Counted from the stretch's first letter, positions 49,470 to 58,509 are shown. The stretch is 64,000 nucleotides of DNA from an uncultured Muribaculaceae bacterium (GCA_910587235.1 CAJUKD010000009.1:28932-92931), one strand, 5' to 3'. A program made the numbers and translations. Notes: generated from the sequence alone by a model not told the origin.

Positions 49470-50432
49470 TTATTTCGATAGTTCGAGCATTCGGTCGACG
49501 GAACGGCGGGCGCGTGCGGCCAGCGCGGGGTCGACAGTGACTTCGGGCGCTCCTGCGGCAAGGCAGTCGCGGAGTTTTGCAAGGGTGTTCAGTTTCATGT
49601 AGGCGCATTCGTTGCAGCCGCAGGTGGAGTCGGTCGGCGGCGCGGGAATGAATGTCTTGTCCGGACATGCCTGCTGCATCTTGTGGAGTATGCCGCTTTC
49701 TGTGGCGACGATGAAGCGTCCGGCGGGCGATTCCGAGGCGTAGGCGAGCAGTGCGGCTGTGGAGCCTACCTTGTCGGCGAGCAGCAGCACGGGGCGCGGA
49801 CACTCGGGATGGACAAGCACGGGTGCGTCGGGGAACTCTTCCTTGAGTTTTATTATGCCTTCGGCGGAGAAACGCTCGTGGACGTGGCATGCGCCGTCCC
49901 AGAGCAGCATGTCGCGGCCGGTGCAGGCGTTGATGTATGCTCCGAGGTTGCGGTCGGGACCGAATATGATTTTGGCGTCGGCGGGCATAGACTCAACGAT
50001 TTTCAGTGCATTGCCCGATGTGACGAGTATGTCGGAGAGGGCCTTTACGCCGACGGGGGTGTTGACGTAGGATATTACGGTGTGTCCGGGGTGATCGACG
50101 ATAAATCGGGCGAAGTCGTCGGGGTCGCAACTGTCGGCAAGAGAGCATCCGGCGTCGGCGTCGGGGAGCAGGACGGTCTTGTCGGGGCAGAGGAGTTTGA
50201 CGGTTTCGGCCATGAAGTGCACGCCGCACATCACAACGGTGCGTGCGTCGCCAACAGCGGCGGCTTTCTGCGCCAGAGCGAGCGAATCGCCGACATAATC
50301 GGCGATGTCCTGAAGTTCGGGGCGCACATAGTAATGGGCCAGTATTACGGCTTTTTTCTCCTCTTTGAGGCGTTTTATATCTTCGATTATGGCAGCAGTG
50401 CCGTCGCACGCCACCTTGCAGGCTTTATCCAT
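49470..50432 (-). CDS. nadA: Quinolinate synthase A
   Basis: The 320-residue iron-sulfur enzyme condenses iminoaspartate and dihydroxyacetone phosphate in NAD synthesis. Opening motifs are VILAHYYVRPELQDIADYVGDSLALAQKAA and VVMCGVHFMAETVKLLCPDK. The cluster ligands are likely Cys69 (VMCGV), Cys182 (ACHVHE) and Cys276 in STCGCNECAYMK. The middle has HTVISYVNTPVGVKALSDILVTSGNALKIVES. nadB and nadC are not adjacent. A TAACTTTG promoter lies 26-33 nt upstream, and leuS follows on the same strand. Confidence 0.97.
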   Translation of the reverse strand: MDKACKVACDGTAAIIEDIKRLKEEKKAVILAHYYVRPELQDIADYVGDSLALAQKAAAVGDARTVVMCGVHFMAETVKLLCPDKTVLLPDADAGCSLADSCDPDDFARFIVDHPGHTVISYVNTPVGVKALSDILVTSGNALKIVESMPADAKIIFGPDRNLGAYINACTGRDMLLWDGACHVHERFSAEGIIKLKEEFPDAPVLVHPECPRPVLLLADKVGSTAALLAYASESPAGRFIVATESGILHKMQQACPDKTFIPAPPTDSTCGCNECAYMKLNTLAKLRDCLAAGAPEVTVDPALAARARRSVDRMLELSK

Positions 50433-50457
50433 TTTTACCAGTAAATGCTTTAGCCCA

Positions 50458-50465
50458 CAAAGTTA
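50458..50465 (-). promoter_or_regulatory. -7 element of nadA
   Basis: It reads TAACTTTG on the minus strand, 26 nt before the nadA start. Confidence 0.6.
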
Positions 50466-50519
50466 CTATTTTTTTTGTAATTTCAAGACATGCTGCTGCC
50501 TGGCCTTGCGATGGAGGGA

Positions 50520-50921
50520 TTATTTGTCTTGCACGACCATGCGACTGAAGCTGCAGTTCATTACCATGCCGTTGAGGTAGATGGTGCGGCGCCGGCCTGT
50601 CGTGTTGGGTTCGGCGATGAAATAGAATTCGTTGCGGCATGTGCGCGGATTCACTACTTTGAGCCATCCCGATGTCAGTGTGTCGAGGCTTAGCGGCGGT
50701 TCCCGGTCGCCGTAGTGGTAGCGTCTGTCGGTAGTAATGACTCCTGCATTGTCGAGAGAAATACCATATATGCCGCTTTTGCTGTATATGTATAGCTTTC
50801 CTCCTTCTTTTGGCAGAACGATTTTCTCGGGCAGGTCTATTTCTTCGAATTCGCCGCAGGCCGGAGCTATAAAGCTGAGGAGAAGCAATGCGGGGATAAT
50901 GATGCGTGATATTTTTTTCAT
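50520..50921 (-). CDS. Small lipoprotein with BACON-like domain
   Basis: In this 133-residue protein the start MKKISRIIIPALLLLSFIAPACGEFEE gives a lipobox around Cys22. The rest resembles one BACON-type Ig-like domain: KIVLPKEGGKLYIYSKSGIYGISLDNAG, then SGWLKVVNPRTCRNEFYFIAEPNTTGRRRTIYLNG, with the typical central Trp and the R-T-I-Y strand. BACON domains occur in Bacteroidetes surface proteins and often bind glycans or mucin, though a solitary copy may serve another purpose. It is upstream of nadA but nadA has its own promoter. Confidence 0.7.
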   Translation of the reverse strand: MKKISRIIIPALLLLSFIAPACGEFEEIDLPEKIVLPKEGGKLYIYSKSGIYGISLDNAGVITTDRRYHYGDREPPLSLDTLTSGWLKVVNPRTCRNEFYFIAEPNTTGRRRTIYLNGMVMNCSFSRMVVQDK

Positions 50922-51091
50922 GGGCGGTCGTATGTAATCAATCTTAACAGAGTATTGTATTTAAAGGGGCTAATAAAATCAGCGTATAATCCCATTTGCA
51001 AAAATAGCAACAAATTACAAACAGACAAGTATTTTTACCACACATATTGCCGTTTTGCAGGAAATATACTTCATTTATGGTTTTATCGCTT

Positions 51092-51127
51092 TATATTTGT
51101 CGGTTTGACGGGCGTGTTTTATATTTG
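51092..51127 (+). promoter_or_regulatory. Two tandem -7 elements before the 51200 gene
   Basis: TATATTTG occurs twice, at 51092-51099 and 51120-51127, exactly 28 bp apart. Either could start the message. The downstream one gives a leader of about 65 nt. The rest of the 278-bp divergent gap is AT-rich and shows nothing else. Confidence 0.5.
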
Positions 51128-51199
51128 TAAAATAATACCAATAAAGCATTATCACCAAGATATCCTGCAAGGTGGATTGTTCATTCAAACGCTAATAAG

Positions 51200-51784
51200 A
51201 TGAAAAAATCAGTTCTATTCTTACTGTTCATTATAGTTGATTCCATAGTGGCATCGGCGTATCTGCCGTCGGCAGGATACCGAGGTTTTCTCGAGGGACA
51301 TTTTGATGTGGGTTCGGAGCGCAACTGGTGGGGAAACAGGGAGGCATATTATTACGGCGCCTCGACTACGCACGGTCGTCAGTTCAATCCGCATCTGTTT
51401 GTGGGCGGAGGGCTGGATGTGGAGTATAATCCGTCGTTCGACCGCGCCATAATCGCTGTCTATGCCGCCGGACGCACTGACTGGCAGTTCGGACGTTTCA
51501 CGCCTTACGGCGATTTGCGCATAGGCTTGAACCTCACAGACGGGGCGGGAGTGTATTTTTCACCGACAGTCGGCTATCGTTTCAATTGGGGCGGCTGCGT
51601 AGCGATAAACGTGGGTGTAGGATTGACGTTGAAAAGCAAGCGTGTGGAGTGTTATGATCTGACGATAAGGCCTGACGGCATGGGTGTGCTTAGTCCGCTT
51701 GGCCGGCAGCATGTGGCGGAGTGTCTTTTTGCGTTGCGCCTGGCAGTGGAATTCAATACAATCAAATCTCGAGGGGGCGAGTGA
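51200..51784 (+). CDS. Outer-membrane beta-barrel-like protein
   Basis: The 194-residue protein has a signal peptide (MKKSVLFLLFIIVDSIVASA) and then alternating strands rich in Tyr, Gly and Phe (GYRGFLEGHFDVGSERNWWGN, FVGGGLDVEYNPSFDRAIIAVYAAG, YFSPTVGYRFNWGGCVAINVGVGLTL). These are compatible with a small barrel of about eight strands. I cannot place it in a named family and no ligand can be inferred. It is more G/T-rich on its coding strand than genes in the left half of the window. Its last 23 bases overlap the convergent gene at 51762. Confidence 0.75.
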   Translation: MKKSVLFLLFIIVDSIVASAYLPSAGYRGFLEGHFDVGSERNWWGNREAYYYGASTTHGRQFNPHLFVGGGLDVEYNPSFDRAIIAVYAAGRTDWQFGRFTPYGDLRIGLNLTDGAGVYFSPTVGYRFNWGGCVAINVGVGLTLKSKRVECYDLTIRPDGMGVLSPLGRQHVAECLFALRLAVEFNTIKSRGGE

Positions 51785-52208
51785 TGCGGTTGCCGGGGCG
51801 GACGTTGAGCTGCATGGCGGCGGAGATGCCTCCGGCATGTGCGCAACGGTAGCTGATGTGGTAGCGCTCGGCACCGAGGCAGTCAAGGATAGCTTCGGCG
51901 CTATCGACGGGGTCGCCTGTACGTCCGGGGGTAATGCGTTCCTCAATGCTGACGTCGAATCCGCTGACGGCCACGGCCAGACACAGCGAACCGTCGGCAC
52001 GGAGCCCCGATAGGCCGTCGCGGCGCAGGAGCACGCTTCCGTCGGCACGCACTTCGAGTTGTATCCCGGGGGTGTCGGCGCCGGCATCGGTCATGAGGGT
52101 TGCGGGATAGAAGAAGTTGCGGACGGCGCGTTTCTGCGACGGCCGGGCACAGGCGGCTATGACGGCTGCGGCTATGAAGCTTACGATTACGTAGAATTCG
52201 ATGGGCAT
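51762..52208 (-). CDS. Hypothetical protein with N-terminal membrane anchor
   Basis: The 148-residue protein has one N-terminal helix (MPIEFYVIVSFIAAAVIAACA) followed by a soluble part with strands (GIQLEVRADGSVLLRRDGLSG, SLCLAVAVSGFDVSIEERITPG). The family is not recognised. The product's LGAERYHISYRCAHAGGISAAMQLNVRPGNR end suggests a small beta domain on the periplasmic side. It overlaps the convergent barrel gene by 23 bp and follows mgtE by 55 bp on the same strand. Confidence 0.65.
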   Translation of the reverse strand: MPIEFYVIVSFIAAAVIAACARPSQKRAVRNFFYPATLMTDAGADTPGIQLEVRADGSVLLRRDGLSGLRADGSLCLAVAVSGFDVSIEERITPGRTGDPVDSAEAILDCLGAERYHISYRCAHAGGISAAMQLNVRPGNRITRPLEI

Positions 52209-52263
52209 TTTTGGAGAAAGGAGATGAGAGATGAGGAGAGGGGAGATTAGAGAGGTAGTTATA

Positions 52264-53640
52264 CTATACGGCGAGGGCTGTGGGGTCGAGCCAGTTGAGG
52301 AAGGCGGTGGAGATGTAGACGTAGATGATCAGGCCGAAGATGTCGTTTGTTATCTGGATGAAGGGACCGGTGGCGAGTGCGGGATTTATGTGTATTTTCT
52401 CAAAAGAGAGCGGCACGACGGTGCCGAGAAGCGATGCAAGAATCACGACGGCGAAGAGTGACACGGCCACCGACACTGTGACTGCGAAGTTGTCGGGGAG
52501 CATGAATATGTTGTAGACGAATATTATGAGCGACATCACTGTGGCGTTGACCAGGCCTATCAGCATTTCCTTGCCGAGCTGGGAGGCGAATTCCTTGATG
52601 TCGAGCGAGCCATTTGCAAGACCCTGCACGACTATGGCCGATGCCTGTACGCCGACATTACCTCCGGTACCGCCAATGATGGGGATGAACAGGGCGAGTG
52701 CCGTAACGGCATGGAGCTGGTTCTCGAAGTTCCCGAGAATAAGAGAGCCGAGGATTCCCGATGCGATTCCTATCAAGAGCCATGGAATACGGGCTTTAAC
52801 CTGCGCGAATATGGAGTCGTCGGCGTCGACGTCGGATGACAGACCTGATGCAAGCTGATAGTCGCGTTCGCTTGCTTCGCGCACCTGGTCCATTACGTCG
52901 TCGACTGTTATGCGCCCGAGGAGTCGTCCGATGGAGTCGACTACGGGCATTGCGACGAGGTCGTACTTCTCGAAGTCGAGGGCGACTTCGTCGATGGGGG
53001 TGTCGGCCTTGACGCTTACAGGGTCAGCTTCCATGACGTGTTTTATTTTCGACACAGACGGATGCGTGACCATCTTCTTCAAGGGGAAGACGCCGCGAAG
53101 CTTATAGTCGTTGTCGACGACATAGACGTAGTATATTTCGTCCATTTCCTCGGCCTGCATGCGCATCTGCTTGATACATTCGGGCATCGACCAGTTTTCG
53201 TTGACGACTATCATCTCGGTGCCCATAAGTCCGCCGGCGGTGTCTTCGTCGTACTTCAGGAGGTCGATGATGTCGCCGGCCTGTTCGACGTCGTCGATAT
53301 GTGAGAGGATTTCCTCGCGCTCGTCCTCGTCGAGCTGCTGTATGAGGTCGACGGCGTCGTCGGTGTCGAGGTAGTCGATCTGCTTGGCGATTTCCTCGGC
53401 GGGCATGTCGCTGAGGAGTTTAAGCCGGTCGTCCTCGTCGAGTTCCATCATCACGTCGGCGGCCTGCTCCTGGTCGAGAAGGCGGTAGAGGTACTCGGCC
53501 TCTGAAAGCTCAAGATTCTGATAGAGTTCGGCAATGTCGGCAGGGTGCATGCCGGCAAGTTCGGCGCGGGCTGCGTCGACGTCGTTGTCGCGGATTATGG
53601 CGGCTATGCGTTCGAGATATTCGGGTGTAAACTCTTTCAT
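52264..53640 (-). CDS. mgtE: Magnesium transporter MgtE
   Basis: The 458-residue channel protein has the acidic N-domain (about 1-130, with repeated ADVMMELDEDDRLKLLSDMPAEEIAKQIDYLDTDDAVDLIQQL), then two CBS domains (about 140-255, MEADPVSVKADTPIDEVALDFEKYDLVAMPVVDSIGRLLGRITVDDV), a connecting helix and five membrane helices (about 280-458). The pore-lining motif appears in IPIIGGTGGNVGVQASAIVVQGLANG. Mg2+ binding in the cytosolic part closes the channel. The start overlaps the rsmA stop by four bases (ATGA), so the two genes form an operon. Confidence 0.96.
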   Translation of the reverse strand: MKEFTPEYLERIAAIIRDNDVDAARAELAGMHPADIAELYQNLELSEAEYLYRLLDQEQAADVMMELDEDDRLKLLSDMPAEEIAKQIDYLDTDDAVDLIQQLDEDEREEILSHIDDVEQAGDIIDLLKYDEDTAGGLMGTEMIVVNENWSMPECIKQMRMQAEEMDEIYYVYVVDNDYKLRGVFPLKKMVTHPSVSKIKHVMEADPVSVKADTPIDEVALDFEKYDLVAMPVVDSIGRLLGRITVDDVMDQVREASERDYQLASGLSSDVDADDSIFAQVKARIPWLLIGIASGILGSLILGNFENQLHAVTALALFIPIIGGTGGNVGVQASAIVVQGLANGSLDIKEFASQLGKEMLIGLVNATVMSLIIFVYNIFMLPDNFAVTVSVAVSLFAVVILASLLGTVVPLSFEKIHINPALATGPFIQITNDIFGLIIYVYISTAFLNWLDPTALAV

Positions 53641-54476
53641 CGGATGAGGTCTTGGGCTTGACGTGATTTATCGCGTATGTCGCTTATGATGTTTGTCAGC
53701 TCGACAAATTCGGCGACCGAGAGCTGCTCGGGGCGCATGGCGGCCAGCGCGGAGGCGCGTCCGTCGGGAATGACGGCCGAGGGCGGCAGGAGGGAGCGCA
53801 TGGAATTGCGGATGGTCTTGCGGCGCTGTCCGAATGTTGTCTTTACGACGGTGCGGAACAGCGCGGGGTCGCAGCCGAGGTCGGTAAGGCCGTTGCGCCG
53901 CAGGCGTATGACTCCGGATTTGACTTTTGGCGGGGGATTGAATACGTGCTCGCTGACGGTGAAGAGGTATTCGACATCGTACCATGCCTGAAGCAGTACG
54001 CTCAGTATGCCGCGGGCTTTGGAGCCGGGTGCTGCGGCGATGCGTTCGGCCACTTCGCGCTGAAGCATGCCGGAGCAGCATGTGATACGATCCTTATAGT
54101 CGAGCACACGGAAGAAAATCTGCGAGGATATATTATAAGGATAGTTGCCGATCACGCAGAAAGGGCCGTCAGCCGGCGGGAAGAGGGCGTCGAGGTCCAT
54201 TTCGAGGAAGTCGCCGGCGACGATTGCTCCGGCTGAGGCGAGAGCTGGGAAAGCGACGGTCAGATAGTCGACGCTTTCGGTGTCGATCTCAGCGACCTTA
54301 AACTGTCCGGCGGGATGCTTCTCGAGCAGGAATTGCGTCAGCACGCCCATGCCCGGGCCTATTTCGAGAACGGGCAGGTCTACATAATCGTCGAGGGTGG
54401 CGGCAATGCGTGCCGCCACGTTCAGGTCGGTCAGGAAGTGCTGCCCGAGGGCTTTTTTGGGTTTTACTGCACGCAT
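53637..54476 (-). CDS. rsmA: 16S rRNA dimethyladenosine transferase (KsgA)
   Basis: The 279-residue enzyme dimethylates two adenines near the 3' end of 16S rRNA. Motifs are KKALGQHFLTDLNVAARIA (7-25), the SAM-binding LEIGPGMGVLTQFLLEKH near 36-53, and the catalytic motif IGNYPYNISSQIFFRVLDY near 104-122. The C-terminal domain has VFNPPPKVKSGVIRLRR near 175-191 and FGQRRKTIRNSM. A TATATTTG promoter (54527-54534 on the minus strand) lies about 50 nt upstream. mgtE is coupled downstream. Confidence 0.97.
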   Translation of the reverse strand: MRAVKPKKALGQHFLTDLNVAARIAATLDDYVDLPVLEIGPGMGVLTQFLLEKHPAGQFKVAEIDTESVDYLTVAFPALASAGAIVAGDFLEMDLDALFPPADGPFCVIGNYPYNISSQIFFRVLDYKDRITCCSGMLQREVAERIAAAPGSKARGILSVLLQAWYDVEYLFTVSEHVFNPPPKVKSGVIRLRRNGLTDLGCDPALFRTVVKTTFGQRRKTIRNSMRSLLPPSAVIPDGRASALAAMRPEQLSVAEFVELTNIISDIRDKSRQAQDLIR

Positions 54477-54526
54477 TTTCGCTTTGTTTCAGAGGCCGCG
54501 GGGCTGTTTTTTGTTATATTGGAATG

Positions 54527-54534
54527 CAAATATA
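54527..54534 (-). promoter_or_regulatory. -7 element of the rsmA-mgtE operon
   Basis: It reads TATATTTG on the minus strand, 51 nt before the rsmA start. Confidence 0.6.
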
Positions 54535-54593
54535 CGCATTAGTCGGGGGCAAACGCAAATAAAATTGTTACTGTTCTCTGATGTGAAAGTAAA

Positions 54594-54631
54594 GACAGGA
54601 GCGTAACCGTGAGGGTTTTCGCTCCTGTCTG
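54594..54631 (-). terminator. Hairpin after the PpiD-like gene
   Basis: An 11-bp stem (AGACAGGAGCG pairing with CGCTCCTGTCT) lies about 27 nt past the stop. Followed by TTTACTTTC on the minus strand, so moderate termination. Confidence 0.75.
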
Positions 54632-54657
54632 AATCATATAAGGTAATGTCGCTGAAC

Positions 54658-56760
54658 TTATTCTCCTATTCCCGGGGTGAAGTTGAGCGATTTGTTGTCG
54701 ATTTTTTCACCACCGAGCAGAAGTTGCATCGGCTGCATGCGATATACACCGAATGCCTGGTTGAAGTTGCGTGTTGCTTCTTCGAGGTTGAAGGGGCGGT
54801 TTTCGGTATTGATGTCGCGAACTTCGAATACAATGATTCCGTGGTTTCCTTTGACGGGTCCTACGAGCTTGCCTTTTTCGGCTGCGGCGATGGCACCCTG
54901 AATGGCGCTTTCATTCATGCCGAGATTGAGGAGGAAAGGCGATGCGAATGTGGCGTCGCCTTCGGCCACTTCCGTTTCCATTGCTTTGGCATATCCGGCG
55001 AGGTCATTTGCCTTGCCTGCATATTGGGCCATAAGGTGGTCGGCTTTCTTGGAGTTGAGGGCACGTGCACGCAGCTGGGTGTTGAGCGCGGAGCTGTTCC
55101 AAGGCTGATATCCGTCGTCGTAGATGTCGGTCACGGCCACGGCCATGAAGTAGCTCTGCTTGTCGTCCTGAAGCAGCGGGGACACCTTGCCTTTGCCGGC
55201 TTCCATGACCCATTTGACGAACTTGCGAGAGTCGCTTACATTGCCGATGCGGGGGCTTGAGGGGGTTACCTGGGCATTGAGAACGGAGTAACCGGCTTCG
55301 GTGGCATTGGCAACGAAATCAGCGGCCGAGGAGTTGTTGCTCACATAGGTGCGGAGTGCGTTCGACAGTTCGGTCACGGTTTCGACAGAGGGGTCGACTG
55401 TGAAGTTGATGTCGGCCAATTCGTAGAATGTGACGGGGGAGTTGCGACGGTTGACAATGAAGAGCTGTCCGACGGTCTGTCCCTGTACGTCCTGTGTGAT
55501 GACATTTGCTTTTCCGATTGCGGCCGAAGCAAGTGTGTTCTTGACTTTTTCATCGATACCGGGCACTTCGAGCGATGTCCATACGTCTTCCTGACCGTAG
55601 ACGGTGGCATTGTCGACCACGTCGGCGAATTTGGCCTTGCCTTCGTTGAGGAGTGCGGCGATGCTGTCGAGGGTTGCTACTTCGGGAGCCTGGATGATGG
55701 ATACGTTGATGGAGTCGATGCCTGTGGTTTTGGCGATGAGCTTGGCGATTGTGTAGTTGTCGCCGCGGCTGCTGATGATTTTCGCGGATCCGACCTTGGC
55801 AGTGTCGACGAATGCCTTGAGAGCGGCATCGCGGATCTGGCTCAGGGGGAGGTTCTCGGTTTCGACGTTGAAGCGGGTATCCTGAACCACGGCATCGGTG
55901 CCGGGAAGTTCGTTAAGCGATGCCACGGCTGCGTCGACTGCCTGACGGGCAGCGATGCGGTCGGCCTGTGAAGGAACGACAGGCACGTAGATATAGTCGA
56001 CGGCGCGGGTTTCTTCGGCCAGAGTGTAGTCGTTCTTGTGTTTTTTCCAGAGAGCCTGCACGTCGGCGTCGGAGAATTCGATGTCGTCGTCGGCAACGGA
56101 CGAGGCATCTTTCACGGCGTAGGCGATATGGCGTGTGGCTGCACCGTCGTCGTAGATAGCTTTGGCATCGAGTTTGTTGGCTGTGAAGAGGCCGAGGACA
56201 AGGCGGTTGAACTTCTCGCTAAGGAGCGCGTCTTCGATGTCGCTTTCCTGCTGGCTCCAAGCCTGGCGGAGCTGTTCGCCGACTTCGGCGGGGAGGCCGT
56301 ATTTTGTGGGCGACGACATTGCGTCGAACACCATCTTGCCTGATGCTTCGGGAAGGTTGAGGCGCTGGGCTATATATCCGATAAGCTGTGCGGCTGCGGG
56401 ATGGGGGTTCTCTCCTGTCATGGCTTCGGTGATTTCGCGGTCGGTGACTGTAATTCCCAGACGGTCATATTCCTGCTTGAAGAGGTCTTCGAGCAGGAGC
56501 TGGTTGATTACCTGCTGCGAGAGCACGTCGCTGTCGACATCGCGCTGCTGGTTGCGCTGCTGTTCGGAGAGGTCGTGGAGGCGCTTCTGATATGCGTTGT
56601 ATTCCACCTTGGCACCGCCGGCTGTAGCCACGGTGGTCTGATTGCCGAAATAGGTGTGTCCGGAGGTCAGGAAGTCGCCCAGAACGAATGCAAGCAGTGC
56701 CACGATGATGATTACGAAGAGCAGCACCGACTTGTTTCTGATTTTCTCTAATGTTGCCAT
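54658..56760 (-). CDS. Periplasmic foldase, PpiD/SurA-like peptidyl-prolyl isomerase
   Basis: The 700-residue protein has one N-terminal membrane helix (KSVLLFVIIIVALLAFVLGDFL, about 10-31) and a SurA_N-like helical domain (about 35-250, VINQLLLEDLFKQEYDRLGITVTDREI). A parvulin-like (PPIC) region follows near 350-460, and a second helical part contains KFVKWVMEAGKGKVSPLLQDDKQSYFMAVAVTDIYDDG near 530-570. It is anchored in the inner membrane and helps fold outer-membrane and secreted proteins, as PpiD does near SecYEG. A TATCTTTG promoter lies at 56814-56821. The parvulin active-site residues are not obvious by eye, as in inactive PpiD domains. Confidence 0.88.
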   Translation of the reverse strand: MATLEKIRNKSVLLFVIIIVALLAFVLGDFLTSGHTYFGNQTTVATAGGAKVEYNAYQKRLHDLSEQQRNQQRDVDSDVLSQQVINQLLLEDLFKQEYDRLGITVTDREITEAMTGENPHPAAAQLIGYIAQRLNLPEASGKMVFDAMSSPTKYGLPAEVGEQLRQAWSQQESDIEDALLSEKFNRLVLGLFTANKLDAKAIYDDGAATRHIAYAVKDASSVADDDIEFSDADVQALWKKHKNDYTLAEETRAVDYIYVPVVPSQADRIAARQAVDAAVASLNELPGTDAVVQDTRFNVETENLPLSQIRDAALKAFVDTAKVGSAKIISSRGDNYTIAKLIAKTTGIDSINVSIIQAPEVATLDSIAALLNEGKAKFADVVDNATVYGQEDVWTSLEVPGIDEKVKNTLASAAIGKANVITQDVQGQTVGQLFIVNRRNSPVTFYELADINFTVDPSVETVTELSNALRTYVSNNSSAADFVANATEAGYSVLNAQVTPSSPRIGNVSDSRKFVKWVMEAGKGKVSPLLQDDKQSYFMAVAVTDIYDDGYQPWNSSALNTQLRARALNSKKADHLMAQYAGKANDLAGYAKAMETEVAEGDATFASPFLLNLGMNESAIQGAIAAAEKGKLVGPVKGNHGIIVFEVRDINTENRPFNLEEATRNFNQAFGVYRMQPMQLLLGGEKIDNKSLNFTPGIGE

Positions 56761-56813
56761 TTGGTTTTATTTGTGATTTTTGATTTATTATTTGCAGGAT
56801 TGCAATAAGCGCA

Positions 56814-56821
56814 CAAAGATA
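56814..56821 (-). promoter_or_regulatory. -7 element of the PpiD-like gene
   Basis: It reads TATCTTTG on the minus strand, 54 nt before the start. Confidence 0.65.
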
Positions 56822-56866
56822 CGTTTTTTTTCGTTATCAGTCAAAAAAATAATTGCCGGCACAAAC

Positions 56867-56900
56867 AGGCGCGTCCGGAGCATTTGTCCCGGACGCGCCT
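56867..56900 (-). terminator. Hairpin after metK
   Basis: A 12-bp perfect GC-rich stem (AGGCGCGTCCGG pairing with CCGGACGCGCCT) lies 39 nt past the metK stop. The following TGTTTGTG is only weakly T-rich. Confidence 0.7.
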
Positions 56901-56938
56901 TAAGGCTCTTATTAAACTGATTATCAGAAAATAGCCGA

Positions 56939-58234
56939 TTACATTTTGAAAAGTCCGTCGAATCGTCCGCGCACGGCTTCGACGGCGTCGAGTTTCTCCC
57001 AGGTGAAGAGTTCGACCTCGCGGGAGAACGGTTCTTCGTAGGATGATGTGAATGTCTTGGTGACGGTGCGCGGCGTGCGGCCTACATGACCGTAGGAGGC
57101 CGTTTCGCGATAGATGGGGTTGCGCAGTTTCAGGCGTTTCTCGATGGCGAAGGGACGCATGTCGAACAATTCGGCCACGTGTGCCGACAATTCGCCGTCG
57201 GAGATGGTCAGATGGGATGTGCCGTAGGTATTTACGCATATGCTTACGGGTTCTGCAACTCCTATGGCATATGCTACCTGCACCAACGCGCGGTCGGCTA
57301 CTCCGGCCGCAACGAGGTTCTTGGCGATGTGGCGCGCGGCATAGGCTGCCGAACGGTCGACTTTGGAGGGGTCTTTGCCCGAGAAGGCTCCGCCGCCATG
57401 TGCGCCGTGTCCGCCGTAAGTGTCGACGATTATCTTACGTCCCGTCAGTCCGGTGTCGCCGTGAGGACCTCCGATGACGAATTTTCCCGTGGGGTTGACG
57501 AATAGTTTGAAGTCGTCGGAAAGCAGTTCGCGCAGGTTTTCAGGCAGTTTTCGGCGCACACGCGGGATGAGGATGTCGCGCACGTCGCGGCGTATTGTCT
57601 GTAGCATTTGCTCGTCGGCCTGAGCCTGTGTAAGCCCGTCTGAGGGGGTGATAAACGGGTCGTGCTGTGTCGAAACGACAATTGTGTCGACACGTAGCGG
57701 CCGGCCGCTTTCGTCGTACTCGACCGTCACCTGGCTTTTGGCATCCGGACGGAGGTAGGTCATGTCGACTCCGTCGCGGCGGATTTCGGCGAGTTCCATC
57801 AGCAAAGCATGGCTCAGGGCGAGTGTCAGCGGTATATAAAGAGGTGTTTCGTTTGTGGCGTAACCGAACATCATGCCCTGGTCGCCTGCACCCTGGTCGT
57901 CGGCAGCCTCGCGCTCGACCCCGCGGTTGATGTCGGGACTTTGTTCGTGGATGGCCGACAGCACACCGCAGGAATTTCCGTCGAAACCGAGTTCGCTTCG
58001 ATCGTAGCCTATTTCGTTGATTACCCGACGCGTGACGTCCTGGATGTCGATATATGCACGGCTTTTTATCTCGCCGGCCACTACTACCTGACCGGTTGTT
58101 ACAAGTGTTTCGCAAGCTACTTTCGACTGCGGGTCGCGAGCGAGGAATTCATCAAGGATGGCATCGGAAATCTGGTCGGCGACCTTGTCGGGATGCCCTT
58201 CGGATACTGATTCGGATGTGAAGAGATAGTTCAT
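56939..58234 (-). CDS. metK: S-adenosylmethionine synthetase
   Basis: The 431-residue enzyme makes SAM from methionine and ATP. Motifs are FTSESVSEGHPDKVADQISDAILDEFL (5-31), GAGDQGMMFGYATNETP near 116-132, and GGPHGDTGLTGRKIIVDTYGGHGAHGGGAFSGKDPSKVDRSAAYAARHIAKNL in the middle. It is somewhat longer than the E. coli protein, mainly through an insertion in the middle and a C-terminal addition (SSYEEPFSREVELFTWEKLDAVEAVRGRF), usual in Bacteroidales. The leader (58235-58510) carries a SAM-II riboswitch and a terminator, giving feedback control by the product. Confidence 0.98.
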   Translation of the reverse strand: MNYLFTSESVSEGHPDKVADQISDAILDEFLARDPQSKVACETLVTTGQVVVAGEIKSRAYIDIQDVTRRVINEIGYDRSELGFDGNSCGVLSAIHEQSPDINRGVEREAADDQGAGDQGMMFGYATNETPLYIPLTLALSHALLMELAEIRRDGVDMTYLRPDAKSQVTVEYDESGRPLRVDTIVVSTQHDPFITPSDGLTQAQADEQMLQTIRRDVRDILIPRVRRKLPENLRELLSDDFKLFVNPTGKFVIGGPHGDTGLTGRKIIVDTYGGHGAHGGGAFSGKDPSKVDRSAAYAARHIAKNLVAAGVADRALVQVAYAIGVAEPVSICVNTYGTSHLTISDGELSAHVAELFDMRPFAIEKRLKLRNPIYRETASYGHVGRTPRTVTKTFTSSYEEPFSREVELFTWEKLDAVEAVRGRFDGLFKM

Positions 58235-58268
58235 TTTACTCTGCTTTTTGAGTTTTTGTCATTCCGTT

Positions 58269-58328
58269 AAAAAATAAAGAACCGCTGCTGCCACCCCTTT
58301 GCCGGAAGAATCAGTGGACTGCTGCGGT
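58269..58328 (-). terminator. Leader terminator of the metK riboswitch
   Basis: On the minus strand ACCGCAGCAGTCCAC pairs with GTGGCAGCAGCGGT with two internal mismatches and a 19-nt loop, then TCTTTATTTTTT. It lies about 35 nt before the metK start, in the position of a riboswitch-controlled attenuator. Confidence 0.7.
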
Positions 58329-58404
58329 AAAAAAACGAGAATATGCGCCAAAAAGCATCTGCCGCCGTGGCGGACACGAGTACCGCCGAAACGGCGGACT
58401 TTCA

Positions 58405-58460
58405 AGCGATTTTAGCATTTTTTCGAGTGGTTGCAAGCAGCCAAATCTTTCCACTGTCGA
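58405..58460 (-). promoter_or_regulatory. SAM-II riboswitch aptamer
   Basis: On the minus strand AGTGG (58455-58451) pairs with CCACT (58430-58426), enclosing AAAGATTTGG and CTGCTTGCAA. AAAAAATGCTAAAATC follows. This fits the SAM-II layout GTGATTTGGCC...GCTTGCAGCCAC...AAA...GCTAAA, including the TTGCAACCAC side and the 3' GCTAAA that docks in the pseudoknot. SAM-II occurs in Alphaproteobacteria and Bacteroidetes. The S-box (SAM-I) signature is absent. Confidence 0.78.
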
Positions 58461-58509
58461 GGGGGATAGGGTTCCCATGGAAACATCGGCATGCCGCGTT
58501 TCCACGGCA

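Noticed and set aside
58405..58460. SAM-I (S-box) riboswitch before metK
   Set aside because: The S-box kink-turn and four-way junction are missing; the order and the TTGCAACCAC and GCTAAA pieces fit SAM-II.
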